From Microbacter margulisiae (GTDB lineage Bacteria > Bacteroidota > Bacteroidia > Bacteroidales > Paludibacteraceae): DNA of 64,000 nt. Positions 46,097-54,771 of this stretch are shown piece by piece. Below the pieces are notes generated by a model. It saw nothing but the letters and a program-made list of their open reading frames with translations. It was not told where the DNA came from and searched no databases. The stretch's first letter is position 1; the number at the start of each line of letters is the position of its first letter. The DNA lies in assembly GCF_014192515.1 (NCBI RefSeq), contig NZ_JACHYB010000002.1, positions 310,001-374,000 of the forward strand, in the 5' to 3' direction. A program made the translations under genes and the position numbers.

Positions 46097-47164
46097 TTAT
46101 TCACTCTTGTTCATTAATTCCAATTGCACGCGCACTGACTCTTCATGAATTGCCTCGAGAATATTTTTCATAAATTCGCCATTAATACCAATCGATTGAG
46201 CCTGACTTATCCGATTATGCAAAATCTCATCATAACGTACAGTTTGTAAAACCGGCATGCCATGTTCCTTCTTGTAAGTCCCGATTTCACGGGACACGCG
46301 AAAACGCTTTGCCAACACTTCTAATAACTGATTGTCCAGGTCATCGATTTGATGGCGTAAAACAGATAAATCTTCGGTAGTTTGATTCATTTTACGAACC
46401 ACCAGGTGTTGAAGGATATGTTCCAGCACATCAGGCGTAATTTGTTGGTTTTTATCACTCCATGCTTCGTCAGGATTGCAATGCGATTCTATAATTAGTC
46501 CTTCAAATTGCAAATCAAGCGCTTGTTGTGAAATCGAGGCAATTAATTCGCGACGCCCTCCGATATGACTAGGATCACAAATAATTGGCATTTCAGGCAT
46601 CCGGCGACGTAACTCGATAGGAATATGCCATTGTGGAATATTGCGATATACTGATTTATCATACGTACTAAATCCACGATGAATGACAGCAAGACGACGA
46701 ATTCCGGCATTATATACTCGTTCGATAGCACCAATCCACAAATCCACATCAGGATTTACAGGATTCTTTATTAAGACCGGAACATCAACACCTTCTAACA
46801 CATCGGCAATTTCCTGAACTGCAAAAGGATTAGCCGTCGTACGAGCGCCAATCCATAAAATATCAATGCCATATTTTAATGCCTCATATACATGTTTTGC
46901 CGTAGCTACCTCAATAGCCGTCAACATGCCTGTCTCCTGTTTCACACGTTTCAACCATGGCAGCCCAACACTACCAACACCCTCAAAACCGCCAGGTTTT
47001 GTACGTGGTTTCCAAATACCGGCCCGAAAGATTTGAATTCCTTTATCGGCCAACTGATGAGCCGTAGTTAATGTCTGTTCTTCAGTTTCAGCACTACACG
47101 GACCTGCTATTACCAAAGGCCTGGATTCCTCTGTCATAGGTTCAAAAATCGGTTTCAATTCCAT
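46097..47164 (-). CDS. Bifunctional DAHP synthase/chorismate mutase
   Basis: A 355-residue fusion. The N-terminal type I-beta DAHP synthase domain (about 1-255) shows VIAGPCSAETEEQ, FRAGIWKPRTKPGGFEGVG, IGARTTANPFAVQEIAD, KNPVNPD and ICDPSHIGGRRE. The C-terminal AroQ-type chorismate mutase domain (about 265-350) shows LSVLRHQIDDLDNQLLEVLAKRF and SREIGTYKKEHG. It thus catalyses the first committed shikimate step and the branch step to prephenate. In related Bacteroidetes fusions the mutase domain also confers feedback by prephenate. 27 nt after the aminotransferase gene. Confidence 0.95.
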   Translation of the reverse strand: MELKPIFEPMTEESRPLVIAGPCSAETEEQTLTTAHQLADKGIQIFRAGIWKPRTKPGGFEGVGSVGLPWLKRVKQETGMLTAIEVATAKHVYEALKYGIDILWIGARTTANPFAVQEIADVLEGVDVPVLIKNPVNPDVDLWIGAIERVYNAGIRRLAVIHRGFSTYDKSVYRNIPQWHIPIELRRRMPEMPIICDPSHIGGRRELIASISQQALDLQFEGLIIESHCNPDEAWSDKNQQITPDVLEHILQHLVVRKMNQTTEDLSVLRHQIDDLDNQLLEVLAKRFRVSREIGTYKKEHGMPVLQTVRYDEILHNRISQAQSIGINGEFMKNILEAIHEESVRVQLELMNKSE

Positions 47165-47191
47165 ATGCTTATATTTTTAGATGATTACTAG

Positions 47192-48379
47192 CTATAATTT
47201 AGATTTATTTCGTTTCAAATTCTGAATCCGTACCAATGCTTCTGCAAGTTTTTCTTCCGGGCTGCAAAGCGAGATGCGAATATAATTAGCCCCTTTGCTG
47301 CCAAAGATAAATCCAGGCGTTACAAAGACATTTGCTCCATAAAGGATTTCATCTGCCAATTCACCTGCATCTGCATAGCAGCCGGAGATTTTTCCCCATA
47401 AAAACATCCCCACTTGCTCGGGGTCATATGTACATTCAAGTGACTTCATAATTTCTTCTGCAATTACTCTACGTTTAGCATAGACATCGTAATTTTTTGC
47501 CTCATGCCATTCAGGAGTATTATGCAATGCTTCCACAGCAGCCACTTGCAACGGACGAAACATTCCGGAATCAATATTACTCTTCACTCGTAAAATCCAG
47601 TCGATAAATTGTGCGTTAGCAGCAACCATGCCGATGCGCCAACCCGACATGTTATGCGATTTACTCATGGAATTCAGTTCAATGCAGATATCCTTTGCTC
47701 CTTCGCTTGATAAAATACTCAAATGTTTTTTGTTCAGGATAAAACTATATGGATTATCATTACAAATCACGATGTGATGTTTCATTCCAAAAGCAACCAA
47801 CTTGTCAAACAATTCACGGTTTGCACCAGCGCCGGTAGGCATATTGGGATAATTTACCCACATCAGTTTTACATGGGATAAATCCATCTTTTCCAAAGCA
47901 TCAAAATCAGGTTGCCAATGATTATTCTCATCCAGATCATAGGGAATCACATTGGCTTCAACTAATTTACTGACAGAAGTGTAGGTCGGATAACCCGGAT
48001 TTGGGACTAAAACTCCGTCGCCGGGATTAAGAAAAGCCAGTGAAATATGCAAAATACCCTCTTTTGATCCCATCAAAGGCAAGATTTCATTGACAGGATT
48101 CAACATTACATTAAACCATGTTTTATACCATTCTGCAAATGACTCTCTCAATTCGGGAATACCATTATAACTTTGGTATCCATGCACGTCTGGTTTCTCC
48201 GCTTCGTTCTTCAATGCTTTAATCGTAGCCTCGGATGGAGGTAAATCAGGCATGCCAATACCAAGGCTAATAACATTTTTCCCTTCACGATTCATTTGAG
48301 CAATTTCTCTCAATTTCGTCGAGAAATAGTATTCGCTGACAGTATTTAGACGATTTGCCGGTTTGATATCTTGAAACAT
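47192..48379 (-). CDS. Class I/II aminotransferase (probable aromatic)
   Basis: A 395-residue PLP fold-type I aminotransferase. Blocks: ISLGIGMPDLPPSEATIKAL, YQSYNGIPELRESFAEWY, VNYPNMPTGAGA, NDNPYSF and the PLP lysine in NSMSKSHNMSGWRIGM. It resembles LL-diaminopimelate and aspartate/aromatic aminotransferases. Placed between pheA and the DAHP synthase fusion, it very likely transaminates phenylpyruvate and hydroxyphenylpyruvate (or prephenate). Substrate is inferred from the operon. 53 nt after pheA. Confidence 0.9.
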   Translation of the reverse strand: MFQDIKPANRLNTVSEYYFSTKLREIAQMNREGKNVISLGIGMPDLPPSEATIKALKNEAEKPDVHGYQSYNGIPELRESFAEWYKTWFNVMLNPVNEILPLMGSKEGILHISLAFLNPGDGVLVPNPGYPTYTSVSKLVEANVIPYDLDENNHWQPDFDALEKMDLSHVKLMWVNYPNMPTGAGANRELFDKLVAFGMKHHIVICNDNPYSFILNKKHLSILSSEGAKDICIELNSMSKSHNMSGWRIGMVAANAQFIDWILRVKSNIDSGMFRPLQVAAVEALHNTPEWHEAKNYDVYAKRRVIAEEIMKSLECTYDPEQVGMFLWGKISGCYADAGELADEILYGANVFVTPGFIFGSKGANYIRISLCSPEEKLAEALVRIQNLKRNKSKL

Positions 48380-48432
48380 AATAATTTAGTTATGATATTA
48401 TTAAAATTGAAATCTCGAGCAACATTCTATCA

Positions 48433-49275
48433 TCAAACGGTTTGTACTCCCTCTTTGTATTCACCCAAGATGCGTAATTTTTGGGTTAATGGCAAAATAG
48501 CATCAAGCGATTGGCGATAACGCACATAATCAGTATATGTAATATCAATATAAAACAAATACTCCCACTCCTGCCCTACCACGGGAAGTGATTGAATCTT
48601 CGTCAAATTAATATTGTAAAATGACAAAATAGTCAACACTTTAGAGAGGCTGCCTTCTTCGTGTGGCAAAGAAAAAACCAACGAAGCCTTGTCTCTTGGC
48701 AGATCAACATTTAACTTATCTCTCATCAGTTCATTACCAACTACCAAAAAACGGGTATAATTATGTTTATTCGTTTCAATTTCTTCCGCTAAGATTTCCA
48801 ATCCGAAAAGTTCAGCAGCATAACGGCTACAAATGGCAGCTTGCCGTTTAGCATGATGTTTTGCAATCCGCAAACCTTCAGCAGCAGTATCTTCAGCCTC
48901 AATAAGCTGAATAGATGGATATTGAAGAAAAAATTCTTCACATTGCATCAAAGCCATATAATGAGAATGCACCTCATGAATATCTTTCAGTGTTTGACCG
49001 GGCAAAGCCACTAAATTATGCTGGATACGTAACTTTTGTTCTCCTAAAATGGTCAGGTTACTTTCACGCAGCAGACCATAGTTTGGCAACAAACTGCCTG
49101 CAATGGTATTTTCAATAGCTACCATACCGACCATCAAACTATCATTGGCCAGATTAGCAAACAATTCCTTGAATGTATTACAAGGCACTATTTCAATTTT
49201 TTCTTCTCCAAAATAATAATGTGCTGCAATGTCGTGAAACGAACCGACAATTCCTTGAATGGCTACTTTTATCAT
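48433..49275 (-). CDS. pheA: Prephenate dehydratase
   Basis: Makes phenylpyruvate from prephenate. The 280-residue protein has the dehydratase domain (about 1-180; IQGIVGSFHDIAAHYYF, VAIENTIAGSLLPNY, SHYMALMQCEEFF, and the catalytic TRF in NKHNYTRFLVVG) and a C-terminal ACT domain (about 195-270; KASLVFSLPHEEGSLSKVLTIL, ESLP-like SLPVVGQEWEYLFYIDI) for phenylalanine feedback. First gene of the four-gene aromatic operon. Directly upstream lie a leader peptide rich in Phe/Tyr codons and a terminator, so transcription is probably controlled by attenuation as well. Confidence 0.96.
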   Translation of the reverse strand: MIKVAIQGIVGSFHDIAAHYYFGEEKIEIVPCNTFKELFANLANDSLMVGMVAIENTIAGSLLPNYGLLRESNLTILGEQKLRIQHNLVALPGQTLKDIHEVHSHYMALMQCEEFFLQYPSIQLIEAEDTAAEGLRIAKHHAKRQAAICSRYAAELFGLEILAEEIETNKHNYTRFLVVGNELMRDKLNVDLPRDKASLVFSLPHEEGSLSKVLTILSFYNINLTKIQSLPVVGQEWEYLFYIDITYTDYVRYRQSLDAILPLTQKLRILGEYKEGVQTV

Positions 49276-49288
49276 GATTATTCTTATT

Positions 49289-49321
49289 AAAAAAAAAATC
49301 CCGCCTGAAATAGCGGGATTT
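49289..49321 (-). terminator. Attenuator terminator upstream of pheA
   Basis: On the minus strand, a 9-bp stem AAATCCCGC / GCGGGATTT with an 8-nt loop followed by an unbroken run of ten T, ending about 14 nt before the pheA ATG. The flanking genes are divergent (pheA minus, kbl plus), so no gene ends here; a terminator in this place can only act on the pheA leader transcript. Confidence 0.9.
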
Positions 49322-49352
49322 TTATGTACAACCTAAAATTGATTACTTATGG

Positions 49353-49427
49353 TTAAGGCAACAAACTCCCGCTTTTACTCTGGCTAAAGTAAAAGTAAAA
49401 AAAGAAATATGCAAAAGTTTGAGCCAT
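49353..49427 (-). CDS. Phe/Tyr-rich leader peptide of the pheA operon
   Basis: A 24-codon ORF (ATG at 49427, TAA at 49353-49355) in the 5' leader of pheA. Residues 5-14 read FAYFFFYFYF: six Phe and three Tyr in ten codons. The remaining residues are ordinary (Ser, Lys, Gly, Leu). It starts about 20 nt after the predicted transcription start and ends 32 nt before the terminator stem. Codons 18-20 (49367-49373, AGCGGGA on the minus strand) are complementary to TCCCGCT in the terminator 5' arm (49312-49318). By analogy with E. coli pheL it senses charged tRNA-Phe and tRNA-Tyr through ribosome stalling. Confidence 0.85.
   Translation of the reverse strand: MAQTFAYFFFYFYFSQSKSGSLLP
49367..49373 (-). 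promoter_or_regulatory. Antiterminator segment inside the leader ORF
   Basis: AGCGGGA on the minus strand can pair with TCCCGCT (49312-49318), the 5' arm of the pheA attenuator; after one mismatch three further A-T pairs can form. A ribosome stalled in the Phe/Tyr run would leave it free; a ribosome reaching the stop codon would cover or lie next to it. Confidence 0.7.
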
Positions 49428-49453
49428 AATTTGAATCGTTATTTTTTCTGATG

Positions 49454-49484
49454 CAAAAGTAATGGTTTATTATAAAAACACCAA
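49454..49484 (-). promoter_or_regulatory. Promoter of the pheA operon
   Basis: On the minus strand TTG (49482-49484), 20-nt spacer, TACTTTTG (49454-49461). Predicted start near 49447, giving a leader of about 170 nt that holds the leader peptide and attenuator. Confidence 0.75.
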
Positions 49485-49619
49485 GAAAAAATGAAAATAT
49501 TTTTTCTCTGGGCCTATTTCGTGAAATTTGTTTGTTTTGCTCAATTTACCTGCGAACAAAAACGGTTGAAAATGTGAGAGAAACTACAAAAACAAGGGAT
49601 AATGTACACCATTCTATCG

Positions 49620-49627
49620 TAAATTTG
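49620..49627 (+). promoter_or_regulatory. Putative -7 element of kbl
   Basis: TAAATTTG, 26 nt before the kbl ATG; no clear -33 element. Confidence 0.4.
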
Positions 49628-49653
49628 CATGCCAAGTCAAAACACAAATTACC

Positions 49654-50844
49654 ATGTATACAAAATTTCAAGAACATCTACGGCATGAACTTTCAGGGAT
49701 TCAAGCTGCCGGGTTGTACAAAAACGAAAGAGTCATTGAATCACCTCAGGGAGCTGAAATAGAAGTAAACGGACAAAAAGTGCTTAACTTTTGTGCCAAC
49801 AATTATCTGGGATTAGCCAACAACCCTATCCTTATCGAGGCTGCAAAACATGCCTTGGATACACGTGGGTATGGAATGTCTTCCGTTCGTTTTATCTGCG
49901 GAACACAAGATTTACATAAGCAACTGGAGGAAAAAATCGCTTCTTTTTTCGGAACGGAAGACACCATTTTATACGCTGCCTGTTTCGACGCCAACGGTGG
50001 CCTGTTTGAACCGTTGCTTACGGAAGAAGACGCTATCATTTCCGATGCTTTGAATCATGCATCCATTATTGACGGTGTACGTTTGTGCAAAGCGCAGCGG
50101 TTTCGTTATGCCAATGCAGACATGAACGACTTGGAAAAACAGTTACTGGCAGCACAATCAGCCCGTTTCCGCCTGATCGTAACCGATGGCGTCTTCTCTA
50201 TGGATGGCAATGTAGCTCCATTAGACAAAATCTATGCCCTGGCCGAACGTTATGGAGCCATGGTAATGGTGGATGAATCCCATTCGGCAGGTGTTGTGGG
50301 AACGACTGGAAGAGGAATTACAGAGCGTTTTAACCTTCGCGGTAAAATTGAACTCATCACCGGCACATTAGGAAAGGCATTCGGAGGAGCTATCGGGGGA
50401 TTTACCACCGGACGGAAAGAAATCATCGATATACTTCGGCAACGCTCCCGTCCTTATCTTTTTTCCAATTCACTACCTCCCATGGTGGTAGCCGCAGGCA
50501 TCCGAATGTTTGAGATGATGGATGAAACCAACCAGTTACAAGATAAACTGCATCAAAACACCGACTATTTCCTTACTCGAATGAAGGCCGCCGGATTTGA
50601 TATTAAGCCAACAGAATCGGCCATTTGTGCCATCATGCTTTATGATGCACGATTGTCGCAGGAAGTGGCAGCCCGTTTGCTAACCGAAGGAATTTACGTA
50701 ACCGGATTTTATTACCCTGTTGTACCCCAGGGACAGGCACGCATCCGGGTTCAAATTTCCGCTGCTCATGAAAAGGAACATCTTGATAAATGTATTGGTG
50801 CATTTACCAAAGTAGCACTGGAAATGGGAATCATAAAAAAATAA
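49654..50844 (+). CDS. kbl: Glycine C-acetyltransferase (2-amino-3-ketobutyrate CoA ligase)
   Basis: Cleaves 2-amino-3-ketobutyrate with CoA to glycine and acetyl-CoA, second step of threonine breakdown. The 396 residues equal E. coli Kbl in length. Blocks: NYLGLANNPILIEAAK, GYGMSSVRFICGTQDLHKQLE, VDESHSAGVVG and the PLP lysine K241 in GTLGKAFGGAIGGF. tdh, the first step, follows on the same strand. Confidence 0.97.
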   Translation: MYTKFQEHLRHELSGIQAAGLYKNERVIESPQGAEIEVNGQKVLNFCANNYLGLANNPILIEAAKHALDTRGYGMSSVRFICGTQDLHKQLEEKIASFFGTEDTILYAACFDANGGLFEPLLTEEDAIISDALNHASIIDGVRLCKAQRFRYANADMNDLEKQLLAAQSARFRLIVTDGVFSMDGNVAPLDKIYALAERYGAMVMVDESHSAGVVGTTGRGITERFNLRGKIELITGTLGKAFGGAIGGFTTGRKEIIDILRQRSRPYLFSNSLPPMVVAAGIRMFEMMDETNQLQDKLHQNTDYFLTRMKAAGFDIKPTESAICAIMLYDARLSQEVAARLLTEGIYVTGFYYPVVPQGQARIRVQISAAHEKEHLDKCIGAFTKVALEMGIIKK

Positions 50845-51102
50845 ACGCAGGAGAAAATCGGATTTTGGACATACATGAAACAGAATAATGTGATATGAAA
50901 CCAGGATGTGGAGATTTGAAGGTGGAAAGGACTCAGCAGACAACAAACAGCAGGTGGTAGAGAATAACATATAATTCATTATATTATTAGATTTTCTGTT
51001 ACCTGCCATCTTATAAGTCATTTCTTCCTCACCTTCTGATCTTTGTTAACTTACTACTGTTCAATCATATCCTAAATACTCATAAAGATAAATTATAAAC
51101 AT
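50845..51102 (+). other. kbl-tdh intergenic region
   Basis: 258 nt with no ORF that I trust. A possible -7 box GATCTTTG at 51038-51045 (G in the first position, as in the ssrA promoter) suggests that tdh may have its own promoter. Confidence 0.4.
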
Positions 51103-52131
51103 ATGAAAGCACTCGTAAAGCTTCGTCCCGAAAAAGGGATCTGGATGGAAGATGTTCCCCTGCCGCATGTAGGCATCAATGATGTGTTGATTAAAATCAA
51201 GAAAACAGCCATTTGCGGTACTGATTTACACATTTACAAATGGGACGAATGGTCGCAAAACACCATTAAAACGCCCATGACAATTGGGCACGAGTATGTG
51301 GGAGAAGTGGTAGAAATGGGCAAAGGAGTAAAAAATATTCATATCGGTGACCGCGTGACAGGAGAAGGACATATAGCATGCGGACATTGCAGGAACTGTC
51401 GTCGTGGAAAGCTTCATGTTTGTGAAAACTCTGTTGGCGTAGGTGTTAACCGGGATGGCGCTTTTGCCGAATACCTCTCGTTGCCGGCTGAGAATGTCGT
51501 ACATCTCGATTCCCGCATTTCCGATGAGATGGCTGCTATTATGGATCCGTTTGGAAATGCAACCCATGCCGCCTTATCGTTTCCTCTCATTGGAGAAGAT
51601 GTGCTCATCACCGGTGCAGGTCTGATCGGGACAATGGCAACCGCTATTTGTCGATTTGCCGGAGCCAGATACATTGTAGTCAGTGATTTGAATGATTACC
51701 GGCTGGAGATTGCAAAAAAAATGGGAGCAACCCTCACGATTAATCCTCAAAAGGGAGAAACTATTGAACAGGCAATCCATCAACTTCACATGCATGGATT
51801 CGATATCGGACTGGAAATGTCCGGATCGCCTGCTGCTTTTGAGGAGATGATCGAAAACATGTACAACGGTTCGAAAATTTCATTGTTGGGGATTTTACCC
51901 GGTTCTACACTGATCCGCTGGGATAAAGTCATTTTCAAAGCACTGACATTAAAAGGTATTTACGGGCGCGAAATGTGGGAGACATGGTACCAGATGGAAC
52001 AAATGCTTATCTCAGGCATTGACCTCACTCCCGTAATCACGCACCGCTTCCCGATCGATGATTTCCAAAAAGGATTTGATGTTATGGAGAGCGGACAATG
52101 CGGGAAAGTAATCCTGAATTGGGAAAAGTAA
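51103..52131 (+). CDS. tdh: L-threonine 3-dehydrogenase
   Basis: Zn-dependent medium-chain dehydrogenase oxidising L-threonine to 2-amino-3-ketobutyrate with NAD. The 342-residue protein matches E. coli Tdh: catalytic Zn ligands C38 (ICGTDLHIY), H63-E64 (GHEYVGEV), structural Zn cysteines in [15 protein letters not shown], and Rossmann [16 protein letters not shown]. Works with the upstream kbl. Followed by a long inverted repeat. Confidence 0.97.
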   Translation: MKALVKLRPEKGIWMEDVPLPHVGINDVLIKIKKTAICGTDLHIYKWDEWSQNTIKTPMTIGHEYVGEVVEMGKGVKNIHIGDRVTGEGHIACGHCRNCRRGKLHVCENSVGVGVNRDGAFAEYLSLPAENVVHLDSRISDEMAAIMDPFGNATHAALSFPLIGEDVLITGAGLIGTMATAICRFAGARYIVVSDLNDYRLEIAKKMGATLTINPQKGETIEQAIHQLHMHGFDIGLEMSGSPAAFEEMIENMYNGSKISLLGILPGSTLIRWDKVIFKALTLKGIYGREMWETWYQMEQMLISGIDLTPVITHRFPIDDFQKGFDVMESGQCGKVILNWEK

Positions 52132-52448
52132 TCTCATTCAGTACAATTTGTTTTTCTTGTTTTTGATACTTGGCCGACAGCTAAAATGATTTATCAGCTC
52201 CGAAAATCAAGGTTAGTGTCGGCCAATATTGTTTTATTCCACCATTACACCGCATAACTCACACTGTACCAATTCTTCATTCCATATCATTTTTGGCATG
52301 CCGATATCGTATCCGCAACAAAATGATGTATATTTGTCTTAAATCCTATAAACTTAGAATGATAGGTTTATGCAAAAACAAACTCTTTCATTATAAACAA
52401 ATGGAGAGTCTTTCTTATTCATGTTGAAAAAAAGAACCAATATCAAAT
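52132..52448. other. Intergenic region after tdh
   Basis: About 317 nt with one long stem-loop (52170-52226, listed) and otherwise no recognisable gene, RNA or clear promoter for the TonB receptor. Confidence 0.5.
52170..52226 (+). terminator. Probable tdh terminator, long stem-loop
   Basis: Perfect 10-bp GC-rich arms TTGGCCGACA (52170-52179) and TGTCGGCCAA (52217-52226); the 37-nt loop has an inner AGCT/AGCT pairing. A T-rich stretch (TATTGTTTTATT) follows. Loop length is large for an intrinsic terminator. Confidence 0.5.
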
Positions 52449-54767
52449 ATGATACGATACGTACTCTGGATTTTTTGTTTTATAATTTTCATTCATCCCA
52501 AAGCCCATTCTCAAAAACATTATACTATTAGCGGATTTGTGACTGATGCCGAAACCGGAGAAAGTTTAATCGGAGCCATTATTACCGTTCAAGAAATGCG
52601 AAATATGGGTACTGTATCCAATTCATATGGATTTTATTCCCTCACTCTTCCCGCTGGAAATTATCAAATTACAGTTCAATATATTGGATATGCATCTCAT
52701 ATTCAACAAATAAGATTAACAAATTCAACCAAAGCAAATATTTTCTTGACCCCAAAATCAAATGCATTGCAAGAAGTGATAGTTACTAATCATCGCACAA
52801 ATGAAAATATCATTATACCTCAAATGGGTATGCAAAAAATCAACACAAAAAAGACAAGATCTATTCCCGTATTGTTCGGGGAACAGGATATCATGAAAAC
52901 CATTCAACTATTACCAGGAGTTGAAGCAACAGGAGATGGAGGTAGTCAATTTAACGTAAGAGGGGGATCACCAGGGCAAAATCTAATTTTATTGGATGAA
53001 GCCCCAATTTACAACGCTTCTCACTTAATGGGTTTTTTCTCTGTATTTAATTCTGATGCTATCAAAAATGTAACGGTTTATAAAGGAAATGAACCGGCAG
53101 AATATGGAGGAAGATTAGCCTCAGTAGTTGATTTGCAGATGGATGATGGTGATAATAAAAATTTTCGGATAAGCGGTGGCATTGGTTTGATATCATCACG
53201 GGTCACAATTCAGGGGCCGATTGTAAAAAATAAGGGATCATTCATTATTTCAGCAAGGCGCACCTACGCTGATATGTTTCTTAAACTGTCGAAAGACACA
53301 ACTCTAAATCAATCAAGGCTATACTTTTATGATATTAACGCTAAAGCAAATTATGCAATCGATGATAAAAATCATATTTACCTATCTGGATATCTTGGGA
53401 GAGATGCTTTAGGGTTAGCGAATATCTTTGGCATTAACTGGGGCAATAAAACCATCACTTTACGATGGAATCATTTATTTTCCGACAAGATATTTACAAA
53501 TACTGATTTGATTTTCAGCAACTATGATTACAAAATTAATTTAGATAACGGAGAAGATAACAATATTATTTCACGAATTCAGGATTACAATTTCAAACAA
53601 GATTATCAATATTATATTAGTGAGAGATCAACATTAAGATTCGGGATACAATCTACATATCATAATATCGTTCCGGGCATCATCACATCAACGGCACAAT
53701 CCTGCATGCAAAATCTTTCAAACAAACATGCGTTAGAAAGTGCACTGTACTTTTCTCATAAATATACCTTTAATCAAAATATATCCATAGAATATGGCAT
53801 TAGAGCAAGTGTATTCAATTTATTTGGACCTGGAAACTTCTACTCATACGATACTAATGGAAACATAACTGATACTATTTGTTACAATTCTGCTCAAATT
53901 GTAAAATCTTATTTCAACATTGAACCACGCGCGACATTAAATTATATCATTAGCAAAAGCAGCTCGATGAAGGCAGCGTATGCCCGCAATACCCAGAATC
54001 TGCATCTGCTATCCAATTCAACATCCAGTGATCCTATTGATTTATGGATACCGAGCAGTAATAATGTAAAACCCGAAATTTCCGATCAGGTTTCATTGGG
54101 TTATTATCATAATATGCAACAAAATCAATATGAATTTTCGGCTGAGGTCTATTACAAAAAACTTCAGAATCAAATCGATTATCGGGATGGAGCTCAATTA
54201 AATTTTAACGAAAACGTTGAATCACAACTTTTATATGGAAAAGGTAGAGCATATGGACTGGAAATATTCTTAAAGAAAAGAACAGGCAAATTCAATGGGT
54301 GGATAAGTTATACGCTTTCCAGAAGTGAGAATAAATTTGATGCAATCAATAATGGTCGGTATTTCCCAACAACACAGGATCGTACACATAACATAAACAT
54401 TGTAGGAATATACAATCTCAACAAAAAATGGACATTGTCGGCCACATGGATCTATGAGACAGGTAATGCAGTGACATTCCCTAGTGGCAAATATCAGATT
54501 GACGCAGCAACCATGTTTTACTATTCCAATCGCAATGCCAATCGAATGCCTGCGTACAGTAGGCTTGATTTAGGGGCAACATGGATAGCAAAGAAAACCA
54601 ATAAATTTCAATCCAGCTGGACCTTTTCCATTTACAATGCTTATGGCAGAAATAATCCATATATAATCCGATTCGAAAATGACAAGACTGATCCGACGAA
54701 AACAGATGCCGTACAAACAACATTGTTTAAGTTTGTTCCTTCCGTATCATATAACTTTAGATTTTAG
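52449..54767 (+). CDS. TonB-dependent outer-membrane receptor
   Basis: A 772-residue receptor with a signal peptide (about 1-21, HSQ), a carboxypeptidase-regulatory-like domain (about 25-110; ISGFVTDAETGESLIGAII), a plug (about 115-235; LPGVEATGDGGSQFNVRGGSPGQNLILLDEAPIYNASHL) and a 22-strand barrel ending in the outer-membrane signal VPSVSYNFRF. It is smaller than SusC proteins (about 1000) and paired with a DUF4249 lipoprotein, a recurrent Bacteroidetes combination of unknown cargo. The neighbouring periplasmic binding lipoprotein hints at metal-chelate or corrinoid uptake (inference). Confidence 0.9.
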   Translation: MIRYVLWIFCFIIFIHPKAHSQKHYTISGFVTDAETGESLIGAIITVQEMRNMGTVSNSYGFYSLTLPAGNYQITVQYIGYASHIQQIRLTNSTKANIFLTPKSNALQEVIVTNHRTNENIIIPQMGMQKINTKKTRSIPVLFGEQDIMKTIQLLPGVEATGDGGSQFNVRGGSPGQNLILLDEAPIYNASHLMGFFSVFNSDAIKNVTVYKGNEPAEYGGRLASVVDLQMDDGDNKNFRISGGIGLISSRVTIQGPIVKNKGSFIISARRTYADMFLKLSKDTTLNQSRLYFYDINAKANYAIDDKNHIYLSGYLGRDALGLANIFGINWGNKTITLRWNHLFSDKIFTNTDLIFSNYDYKINLDNGEDNNIISRIQDYNFKQDYQYYISERSTLRFGIQSTYHNIVPGIITSTAQSCMQNLSNKHALESALYFSHKYTFNQNISIEYGIRASVFNLFGPGNFYSYDTNGNITDTICYNSAQIVKSYFNIEPRATLNYIISKSSSMKAAYARNTQNLHLLSNSTSSDPIDLWIPSSNNVKPEISDQVSLGYYHNMQQNQYEFSAEVYYKKLQNQIDYRDGAQLNFNENVESQLLYGKGRAYGLEIFLKKRTGKFNGWISYTLSRSENKFDAINNGRYFPTTQDRTHNINIVGIYNLNKKWTLSATWIYETGNAVTFPSGKYQIDAATMFYYSNRNANRMPAYSRLDLGATWIAKKTNKFQSSWTFSIYNAYGRNNPYIIRFENDKTDPTKTDAVQTTLFKFVPSVSYNFRF

Positions 54768-54771
54768 AGCA

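Noticed and set aside
49289..49321. The pheA-upstream hairpin as a terminator of a plus-strand gene
   Set aside because: No plus-strand gene ends nearby; the longest T-run (ten) is on the minus strand, and the hairpin sits inside the pheA leader.
49532..49762. 76-codon plus-strand frame overlapping the start of kbl
   Set aside because: Overlaps 109 nt of kbl in another frame, begins upstream of the likely kbl promoter, and has no family resemblance.
50845..51102. Possible small gene between kbl and tdh
   Set aside because: The only sizeable frame is on the minus strand and overlaps the end of kbl; its composition shows no protein-like features.
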